This document shows positions 1 to 5,434 of a stretch of 8,651 bases of DNA, one piece after another (the stretch's first letter is position 1; the number at the start of each line of letters is the position of its first letter). A model generated the notes under the pieces. It made no database searches. It saw only the letters and a list, made by a program, of their open reading frames with translations, and was not told where the DNA came from. Both the position numbers and the translations under genes were made by a program. This DNA is from Chthoniobacterales bacterium (lineage in GTDB: Bacteria; Verrucomicrobiota; Verrucomicrobiae; Chthoniobacterales; UBA10450): NCBI GenBank assembly GCA_003244125.1, contig QHBL01000224.1, positions 1 to 8,651 of the forward strand, read 5' to 3'.

Positions 1-77
1 TGGTTGCGGGGGCGGGATTTGAACCCGCGGCCTTCAGGTTATGAGCCTGACGAGCTACCAGGCTGCTCCACCCCGCG
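1..77 (-). tRNA. initiator tRNA-fMet (anticodon CAT), CCA encoded
   Basis: Read on the minus strand this is a complete 77-nt cloverleaf that starts CGCGGGGTGG and ends CGCAACCA, with the anticodon CAT in the loop CTCATAA. The first base pair of the acceptor stem is a C1-A72 mismatch, the hallmark of a bacterial initiator tRNA that allows formylation and excludes EF-Tu. The rest of the acceptor stem pairs fully (GCGGGG with CCCCGC). The T arm carries GTTCAAATC. The anticodon stem is TCAGG/CCTGA, so only two of the usual three consecutive G-C pairs next to the loop are present; the third (29:41) is A-T. The 3' CCA is genome-encoded. I see no convincing promoter in the bases to its right. Confidence 0.97.
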
Positions 78-258
78 TCTTGAAGAACGAAAAGTAAAGC
101 AAGCGGCATCGAACGCAAGCGAAGAAAAACCTTAGTTCAGAAATTGCTGCCGCCCTCCACTTTCGCGCCTGGGATTCTGGCAGCGGCCTTCGTTACTTCC
201 ATAGTGCCGGGCGCGCGGATGCAGAGAAGCAATGGATGTGCGCGGCCAATCTTTTTCG

Positions 259-311
259 TCGTTAGCCACTGCTGGAGCGGGCCTAACGAAAAGGGGAGAA
301 ATCAATTTCTC
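259..311 (+). promoter_or_regulatory. two inverted repeats in the leader of the modular secreted protein gene
   Basis: The 260-base stretch between the tRNA and the first gene holds no gene that I can support. Close to the gene it holds two inverted repeats. TCGTTAG (259-265) pairs with CTAACGA (283-289) over a 17-base loop, and GAGAAAT (296-302) pairs with ATTTCTC (305-311) around two bases. Neither is followed by a T run, so they are not classical intrinsic terminators. They could be mRNA leader hairpins or a protein-binding operator. I could not match them to a known riboswitch, and no clear -35/-10 pair is visible. Confidence 0.35.
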
Positions 312-321
312 AGGTCGGCAC

Positions 322-326
322 GGAGG
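322..326 (+). promoter_or_regulatory. ribosome binding site favouring a GTG start at 338
   Basis: GGAGG at 322-326 is a near-perfect Shine-Dalgarno core. It leaves 11 bases to the GTG at 338 but 17 to the in-frame ATG at 344. The GTG is therefore the better start, although the difference is only two residues and both starts keep the signal peptide. Confidence 0.6.
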
Positions 327-337
327 TTGCTAGGTTT

Positions 338-2131
338 GTGGGCATGGCCCGTAAATTCCATAATTCCTATTATTGTGGGAAACTCCTCGCCGGCCTCATC
401 GGCTTCTCCCTCCAGGTTCTCCCCCTGGCCGCGGCTGACATAGCCGACCCGAGCGCAGTTTCTCTTCCCTCCACTAATGTCTCCCTCGCCTCCGAGGTCC
501 CCACGCCGGCAATAACCAGCTTTACCCTGATTAATGCCGATACAGAAGAGGTTGTGCCTGGGTACGAAAATCTCGCCGATGGTGCTGTAATTGCCGGCGA
601 TGTCGTCGCCACGTCTCGCCTGAACGTTCGCGCCAATACTAACGGGGCGACGATCGGCAGCGTGCGTTTTGTTCTTGATACTGCCACCACCCATACGGAA
701 AACATTGCGCCCTACGCACTCTTCGGCAATATCGGCGACAACTACACCGCCGGTCGACTCCCGGTGGGCAGCCATGTCCTGACCGCTACTCCGTACGCGC
801 AGGATGGAGCTAACGGCTCCGCAGGAACGAGCTTAACTATTGCGTTCACCGTCATTCCGGCGACGCCCACGCCCACGCCCACGCCCACGCCGAATCCTAC
901 AGCAACGCCTACTGTGACGCCGCAACCAACGACGACACCGATTCCTACTGCGACACCGACCGCAACACCGACACCTACAGCCACGCCGATCACCGCTGTC
1001 GCGCTCTCATGGAACGCGAGCACGAGCGCGAACGTCGCCGGCTACCGCGTCTCCTACGGCAACTCGAGTGGCGTTTACACGCAACGCCTCGATGTGGGCA
1101 AGAAGACGGTGACTACGGTCTCGGGTCTGACCAGTGGTCGAACCTACTACTTCGCCGTCACCGCTTACGATGCTTCCGCGGGAGAAAGCGCACCGTCAAA
1201 CGAAGTGAGCTACAGCACTGCTACTTCCACTTCGGCGAGTTCAGCAGCGAAGCCGACGCCGAGCACCTCGATCACAAGCGCAAGTTCGTCTTCATCGACC
1301 GGCCAGACAGCTACTACCGCTAGCTCGTCGACTTCTACTTCAGCCTACCTCAGCAATGTCTCCACCCGCGTTCGTGTCGGCGCCAATAACGACGTCGAGA
1401 TCGTCGGCTTCACCGTCACTGGAAATCAAGCCAAGACTGTCATCGTCCGCGCCCTCGGGCCTACGCTACGGCAGTTCGGAGTCGCCGGAGTGCTGGCAGA
1501 TCCCATGCTTGAGATTCACAACAGCAGCGGCAACGTCATCGCTTCCAGTGATAGCTGGCAAGGCGCGCAGGCTGCGCTCTTCTCAGCTGGTGGTCGTTAT
1601 CATAGCTTGCAACCGGCTAATATGATCGAGCCCGCCATTGCCATCAGCCTGCCCGCCGGAGCTTACAGCGCAGTCGTGCGCGGCAAGAATAACTCACAAG
1701 GAATCGCTCTCGCTGAAATCTACGATGTCTCACCGGGTAACGGTTCGAAGTTCACTAACATCAGCACGCGCGCTCTCGTCGGCACGGGTGACAATGTCCT
1801 CATCGGGGGTGTCACAGTTGGCGGCAGCTCAGCCTTGAAGGTGATCATTCGCGCGCTGGGGCCATCGCTCGCCAGTTACGGGATCACGAACTCGTTAGCT
1901 AACCCGACCATGTCTCTCTACAACGGCAACGGCACTCTGGTGCGCTCAGCCGACAACTGGACCGACAACTCCGCCCAGGCTAATCAGATCATGACCAGCG
2001 GTTATGCGCCGAACGATCAGCGCGAGCCCGCAATGATAATGCTCCTGACCGGCGGCACTTACACCGCTGTCATCAAAGGCCAGAACAACACCACCGGAGT
2101 GGCATTGTTCGACGCCTATACGCTGAACTAA
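338..2131 (+). CDS. secreted modular protein: beta domain, Thr-Pro linker, fibronectin III, two C-terminal STR/GPTL domains
   Basis: A 597-residue exported protein of unknown role, without any enzyme motif that I recognise. A signal peptide (basic residues, hydrophobic stretch about 15-33, cleavage near LAAA-D) leads into a beta-rich domain (about 56-174) with the pattern RLNVRANT...GSVRFVLD...APYALFG...LTATPY, which I know as an accessory domain of secreted bacterial proteins. Residues 175-217 are a Thr-Pro-rich linker. Residues 219-294 are a fibronectin type III domain (LSWNAS...VAGYRVSYG...YYFAVTAYD...SAPSNEV). Residues 295-335 are almost all Ser/Thr/Ala. The C-terminus is two copies of a roughly 128-residue domain (337-466 and 471-597) with the core NxSTR, VIVRALGPTL and ALAEIYD. 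The same domain pair ends the protein at 5435-7054. The architecture suggests an extracellular binding or adhesive protein, and the linkers could be O-glycosylated. Both are inferences. There is no LPXTG, PEP-CTERM or VPDSG tail. Confidence 0.9.
   Translation: MGMARKFHNSYYCGKLLAGLIGFSLQVLPLAAADIADPSAVSLPSTNVSLASEVPTPAITSFTLINADTEEVVPGYENLADGAVIAGDVVATSRLNVRANTNGATIGSVRFVLDTATTHTENIAPYALFGNIGDNYTAGRLPVGSHVLTATPYAQDGANGSAGTSLTIAFTVIPATPTPTPTPTPNPTATPTVTPQPTTTPIPTATPTATPTPTATPITAVALSWNASTSANVAGYRVSYGNSSGVYTQRLDVGKKTVTTVSGLTSGRTYYFAVTAYDASAGESAPSNEVSYSTATSTSASSAAKPTPSTSITSASSSSSTGQTATTASSSTSTSAYLSNVSTRVRVGANNDVEIVGFTVTGNQAKTVIVRALGPTLRQFGVAGVLADPMLEIHNSSGNVIASSDSWQGAQAALFSAGGRYHSLQPANMIEPAIAISLPAGAYSAVVRGKNNSQGIALAEIYDVSPGNGSKFTNISTRALVGTGDNVLIGGVTVGGSSALKVIIRALGPSLASYGITNSLANPTMSLYNGNGTLVRSADNWTDNSAQANQIMTSGYAPNDQREPAMIMLLTGGTYTAVIKGQNNTTGVALFDAYTLN
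860..991 (+). repeat. Thr-Pro coding low-complexity repeat with a perfect ACGCCC hexamer run
   Basis: Four perfect tandem copies of ACGCCC (863-886) plus a variant ACGCCG (887-892) begin a region that encodes alternating Thr and Pro with occasional Ala, Asn, Val and Ile. Further right the same dipeptides are written with mixed codons (ACA, ACT, ACC, ACG), so the repeat is kept at protein level beyond the perfect DNA run. It is an interdomain linker inside the gene at 338-2131. Copy-number change in units of six would keep the frame. Confidence 0.85.
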
Positions 2132-2190
2132 TTGCCGAGCTACGCCCGCCCGTGGCGCCGCCCAGGAAAGCGCCAAGAAACGCTTGCCAG

Positions 2191-2204
2191 CCGTGCGGGC
2201 ACGG
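2191..2204 (+). other. short GC-rich palindrome between the modular protein gene and tRNA-Asn
   Basis: CCGTGC (2191-2196) and GCACGG (2199-2204) form a perfect 6-bp inverted repeat with a two-base centre, 60 bases after the stop of the upstream gene. No T run follows, so it is at best a weak or factor-assisted terminator. The remaining part of 2132-2248 is GC-rich and must hold the tRNA promoter, but I cannot identify -35/-10 boxes. Confidence 0.25.
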
Positions 2205-2248
2205 GCAAAGTAGGAATCCGCGTGCGCACAAGACGTGCATGCGCGCGA

Positions 2249-2323
2249 TCCAGCGTAGCTCAGTGGTAGAGCGGTCGGCTGTTAACCGATTGGTCGTAGG
2301 TTCGAATCCTACCGCTGGAGCCA
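2249..2323 (+). tRNA. tRNA-Asn (anticodon GTT), CCA encoded
   Basis: A complete cloverleaf. The acceptor stem is TCCAGCG with CGCTGGA, the D arm is AGCTCAGTGGTAGAGC, the anticodon loop is CTGTTAA with GTT at 2281-2283, and the T arm is GTAGG-TTCGAAT-CCTAC. The discriminator base is G and the CCA is encoded at 2321-2323. The outermost anticodon-stem pair is G-T, and all other stems pair. The peptidase gene begins 15 bases after the CCA. Confidence 0.97.
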
Positions 2324-2338
2324 TCCCGGGCTGGCCCT

Positions 2339-4504
2339 ATGAAACTCTTACGACTGATCGCATTGCAGGTTCTGCTCCAAATGACAGCACTTACTTCGAG
2401 CTTCGCCGTGGACACGGCGGCGGATAATAAAGAGAATCCTCTGCTCGGGCAGAGCTCGTTGCCCTACCAATTCCCTCCTTTCGATCGTATCCGCGATGAG
2501 CACTTCGTGCCGGCGACCGAGGCGGGAATGAAGGAGCATCTGGCAGAGATCGAGGCTATCGCCGAGAACAAGGAGAAGCCGAGCTTTGAGAATACCATCG
2601 TCGCCATGGAACGCGCCGGGCAGTTACTGCGGCGCGCACAAAGGACTTTCTCGAACCTGAACGCAGCTAATACCAATCCTGCGCTGCAAAAGATCGAGAA
2701 GGAGATGGCGCCGAGGTTGTCGGCGCACTCGGATGCCATCCACCTCAACTCGAAACTGTTCGGTCGAGTAGAAGAACTCTATAACGAGCGAGAGAAACTC
2801 GCCCTGGACCCGGAGTCGAATTACCTGCTCGAGCGCTACTACAAGGACTTCGTCCGCGCGGGCGCCAAACTGCCCGCGGAAAGCAAGGAAAAACTGAAGG
2901 CGATGAATGCGGAGCTAGCTACCTTGCAGACTACCTTCGAACAAAACGTCTTGAAGGAGAAGAACGCTTCATCGGTGACTGTCGAAGATAAAGCGAAGCT
3001 GGCAGGATTATCAGATAATCAAATCGCCGCAACAGTAGCTGCCGCCAAAGACGAGCATCAGGAGGGTAAATTTGTCATTCGGCTACAGAACACGACCGGC
3101 CAGCCTATTCTTGGGTCTCTCTCCGATCGGCCGTTGCGCCAGCGCATTATGGAAGCTTCTCTCAATCGCAACAGCAAAGGAGGCTCGTACGACAATCGCG
3201 AAGTAGTGATCCGGATGGCGCAACTGAGGGCGGACCGGGCCCGACTACTCGGCTATGCCAGTCACGCGGCGTACCAATTGGAAGATCAGACCGCCAAGGA
3301 CGTCCCGACGGTAAACAAGCTCCTGGCAAACCTGGCGCCGCCCGCGATCAGCAATGCCCACCGCGAGGCAGCTGACATGCAGCAGATCATCGACCAGGAG
3401 AACGGCGGGTTTAAAGTCGCTTCCTGGGATTGGGATTTCTATTCGGAAAAGGTGCGCAGGGCGAAGTTTAACTTCGATGAGTCGCAGCTGCGTCCCTACT
3501 TCGAGTTGAATCATGTCCTGGTCGACGGCGTCTTTTACGCGGCGGAGAAGCTTTACGGGATCACTTTCAAAGAGCGGCATGATCTTCCCGTTTACCTGCC
3601 GGACGTGCGCGTGTTTGAGGTCTTCGATAATGACGGTAAACCGCTCGCCATTTTCATGGCTGATTATTACGCGCGGCCATCCAAGCGCGGCGGCGCCTGG
3701 ATGAATGAGTACGTCTCGCAGGATGAGCTATTCCACACCAAACCTGTGGTGGCGAACCATCTCAATATCGCAAAGCCGGCTGCGGGAGAACCGACGCTGT
3801 TGACCTACGACGAAGTGCGTACTGCCTTTCATGAGTTCGGGCATGCATTGCATGGAATGTTTTCGCACGTGAGGTATCCGCGTTTCAGTGGCACAAGTGT
3901 GCCGCGGGATTTCGTCGAGTATCCTTCGCAAGTTAACGAGATGTGGCAGGCATGGCCCGAAGTGCTCGCTCACTATGCGAAGCATTACAAGACGGGCGAG
4001 CCGTTGCCCAAGGAGTTACTCGACAAGGTGCTGGCGGCTGAAAAATTTAACCAGGGATTCAAGACGACGGAATACCTCGCTGCTTCGCTCCTCGACCAGG
4101 CGTGGCATCAGCTTGCGCCAGCCGATGTCCCACATGACGCTCTCGCTTTCGAAGCTAACGCGTTAAAGAAAGCCGGTGTAGATTTTGCGCCGGTGCCGCC
4201 ACGGTATCGCAGCACCTATTTTTCACACATCTTCTCCAGCGGTTACTCCGCCGGCTACTATTCCTACTTGTGGAGCGAAGTGCTGGACGCGGACAGCGTG
4301 GAATGGTTCAAGCAACATGGCGGGCTTAAACGAGAGAATGGAGATCATTTTCGCGAGACGCTCCTTTCGCGCGGCGGGAGCGCAGATGCGATGAAGCTGT
4401 TTCATAACTTCACCGGTCGCGATCCCTACATCGAGCCGCTTCTGGAACGGCGCGGGCTGAAAGTATCCGACGCGCAGGAGTCCGGCGGAACAGGGCACCC
4501 ATAG
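2339..4504 (+). CDS. dcp: exported M3-family zinc peptidyl-dipeptidase (Dcp-like)
   Basis: A 721-residue oligopeptidase of family M3, which removes dipeptides from the C-terminus of short peptides or cuts oligopeptides. The zinc site is complete: His498-Glu499-Phe-Gly-His502 gives two ligands and the catalytic Glu, and Glu527 in RDFVEYPSQ is the third ligand, 29 residues after His498 as in the family. The stretch GYSAGYYSYLWSEV (from Gly635) holds Tyr640 and Tyr643, which match the substrate tyrosines of M3 enzymes. The context HALHGMFS...SGTSVPRDFVEYPSQVNE resembles Dcp more than oligopeptidase A. The protein starts with a signal peptide (MKLLRL, hydrophobic core, cleavage near SFA-VD), so the enzyme is probably periplasmic. 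That also supports the start at 2339, although no Shine-Dalgarno is visible in the 15 bases after the tRNA. Apart from the signal peptide the length (about 700 residues) is normal for the family. Confidence 0.95.
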   Translation: MKLLRLIALQVLLQMTALTSSFAVDTAADNKENPLLGQSSLPYQFPPFDRIRDEHFVPATEAGMKEHLAEIEAIAENKEKPSFENTIVAMERAGQLLRRAQRTFSNLNAANTNPALQKIEKEMAPRLSAHSDAIHLNSKLFGRVEELYNEREKLALDPESNYLLERYYKDFVRAGAKLPAESKEKLKAMNAELATLQTTFEQNVLKEKNASSVTVEDKAKLAGLSDNQIAATVAAAKDEHQEGKFVIRLQNTTGQPILGSLSDRPLRQRIMEASLNRNSKGGSYDNREVVIRMAQLRADRARLLGYASHAAYQLEDQTAKDVPTVNKLLANLAPPAISNAHREAADMQQIIDQENGGFKVASWDWDFYSEKVRRAKFNFDESQLRPYFELNHVLVDGVFYAAEKLYGITFKERHDLPVYLPDVRVFEVFDNDGKPLAIFMADYYARPSKRGGAWMNEYVSQDELFHTKPVVANHLNIAKPAAGEPTLLTYDEVRTAFHEFGHALHGMFSHVRYPRFSGTSVPRDFVEYPSQVNEMWQAWPEVLAHYAKHYKTGEPLPKELLDKVLAAEKFNQGFKTTEYLAASLLDQAWHQLAPADVPHDALAFEANALKKAGVDFAPVPPRYRSTYFSHIFSSGYSAGYYSYLWSEVLDADSVEWFKQHGGLKRENGDHFRETLLSRGGSADAMKLFHNFTGRDPYIEPLLERRGLKVSDAQESGGTGHP

Positions 4505-4508
4505 TCGA

Positions 4509-4527
4509 GGCGGCAGACACTGCCGCC
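4509..4527 (+). terminator. GC-rich hairpin directly after the peptidase stop codon, no U tract
   Basis: GGCGGCAG (4509-4516) and CTGCCGCC (4520-4527) are a perfect 8-bp inverted repeat with a three-base loop, starting four bases after the TAG at 4502-4504. The bases that follow (GCGGAGATAG) contain no T run. It may be a hairpin-only terminator or a 3' stabilising stem of the peptidase mRNA. Confidence 0.45.
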
Positions 4528-4572
4528 GCGGAGATAGAATTCAGGGGTAACGCCCGCCCGGGGCACCAATAT

Positions 4573-4581
4573 TGCTATACT
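4573..4581 (+). promoter_or_regulatory. possible extended -10 promoter element
   Basis: TGCTATACT is TGn followed by TATACT, a 5/6 match to the -10 consensus with the extended-minus-10 TG. No -35 hexamer is recognisable upstream. Transcription would begin near 4588, a few bases before the ATG at 4592, giving an almost leaderless message for the small open frame there. Confidence 0.3.
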
Positions 4582-4582
4582 A

Positions 4583-4762
4583 ATGGGTAATATGTTGTTC
4601 CTCCTTTCAGGTGTGTTCGGTTCAGTAGCCACGCTCGCCTTTCTCATCGGAAAAGCGCCCGAGGCGTATGAGACGGAGAATGGCCTGCGCATTGTGCGGC
4701 CGCCCAGCAAAGTCAAGCATCGCACAGCCGGCCGTTTGCCTGTCGCGCAGGTGCTGCCCTAA
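4583..4762 (+). CDS. possible small membrane protein, 59 residues
   Basis: An open frame ATG (4583) to TAA (4760-4762) encodes 59 residues. The N-terminal part MLFLLSGVFGSVATLAFLIG is a convincing single hydrophobic segment. The rest is polar and basic (...KAPEAYETENGLRIVRPP...KVKHRTAGRLP...). A second ATG at 4592 would remove the first three residues. I do not recognise a family. For it speak the amphipathic layout, typical of small inner-membrane or exported proteins, its position in the gap after the peptidase, and a possible extended -10 just upstream. Against it speak the lack of any Shine-Dalgarno and the short length. If real, it converges with the antiterminator gene, with 35 bases between the two stop codons. 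Confidence 0.4.
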   Translation: MGNMLFLLSGVFGSVATLAFLIGKAPEAYETENGLRIVRPPSKVKHRTAGRLPVAQVLP

Positions 4763-4797
4763 GGGCCCTCGTCGCGCCACCACCGGCCTGGCAAAGC

Positions 4798-5346
4798 CTA
4801 CAGAATAGCCGGGGGGCGGGTGTGGATCAGCGTTTCCTTGGAAACGTCCATTTGCAGCGAGCGCCCGAGGAAATCGAGCAACACTCGCACACGCTCAGAC
4901 GCCGGCAGGAGTTGAGTGACGAGCGCCTCAAGTCCCTGGAGCGGCCCTCGTGCGATCTGCACCTCCTCGCCCACACGCAGTTCGGGATCGATCGTGATGA
5001 CCTCATCAGCTTCAACCCGCTGCTGGAGGTTGTGAATGGTAGCGGCATCGATCGTTGCCACGCGATCACCGAACTGGAGGATACCGGTGACACCAGGCGA
5101 GTGCTCTACCCGGCGCCGTTCCGTCACGTAGTCGAGTTTTGCGAAAAAGTAGCCCGGAAACATCGCCTCCACGAACCACACCGCTCCCCGTCGTGTGAGT
5201 TTCCGGCAGCGCAGCCGCGGAGCAAAACACACGATCCCGAACCGCTTGCGCAGTCCAAGCGCGGCAAGATGTTCGCGCTTCGGCTGCGCGCGCAGGCAAA
5301 ACCACGGTAGCTCGGCGGAAGTATCGGGCGGCGGTGACGTTCCCAT
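4798..5346 (-). CDS. NusG/RfaH-family transcription antitermination protein
   Basis: A 182-residue protein of the NusG-like family, about the length of NusG (181) and a little longer than RfaH (162). An NGN domain lies at about 14-112, with PWFCLRAQPKREHLAA at its start, the arginine-rich strand FAPRLRCRKLTRRG, and the hallmark FPGYFFAKLD at 63-72. A KOW domain follows at about 124-172 (RVGEEVQIARGPLQGLEALV). Such proteins bind RNA polymerase and suppress pausing or termination; specialised paralogues (RfaH, UpxY, LoaP) act on long envelope or polysaccharide operons. The usual housekeeping neighbours of nusG (secE, rplK) are absent, so a specialised paralogue is more likely. Its target is not visible here. 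The start ATG at 5344-5346 has an AGGAG at 5359-5363 (12-base spacing), which lies partly in a hairpin. The 88-base gap from the upstream NHL-type gene allows co-transcription. Confidence 0.88.
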   Translation of the reverse strand: MGTSPPPDTSAELPWFCLRAQPKREHLAALGLRKRFGIVCFAPRLRCRKLTRRGAVWFVEAMFPGYFFAKLDYVTERRRVEHSPGVTGILQFGDRVATIDAATIHNLQQRVEADEVITIDPELRVGEEVQIARGPLQGLEALVTQLLPASERVRVLLDFLGRSLQMDVSKETLIHTRPPAIL

Positions 5347-5353
5347 GAGTGGG

Positions 5354-5382
5354 AAAGACTCCTACGCGCCCGCCGAGTCTTT
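5354..5382 (-). promoter_or_regulatory. hairpin overlapping the ribosome binding site of the antiterminator gene
   Basis: AAAGACTC and GAGTCTTT (plus-strand 5354-5361 and 5375-5382) form a perfect 8-bp inverted repeat with a 13-base loop. In the minus-strand transcript the downstream arm begins inside the Shine-Dalgarno: AGGAG covers 5363-5359, and the arm covers 5361-5354. When folded, part of the ribosome binding site is paired. The same hairpin lies 53-81 bases after the stop of the upstream NHL-type gene and could act as a weak terminator for it, but only three T's follow the stem. Confidence 0.5.
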
Positions 5383-5434
5383 TCAACTCCGGCGCGAATC
5401 GAGCTGCAACGGCTTCGCTGATTTCGCTGGGCTC

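Noticed and set aside
250..311. Cobalamin-riboswitch-like bases (GCCACTG near 265-271)
   Set aside because: The other conserved blocks of that riboswitch are missing, and the downstream gene has no link to B12.
742..1023. Minus-strand open frame rich in Val-Gly repeats
   Set aside because: It is the reverse translation of the Thr-Pro repeat of the gene at 338-2131. The repeat removes stop codons on both strands.
2073..2324. Minus-strand open frame containing GFEPTTNRLTADRSTTELRW
   Set aside because: This is the antisense translation of the tRNA-Asn, a well-known type of annotation artefact. It is not a gene.
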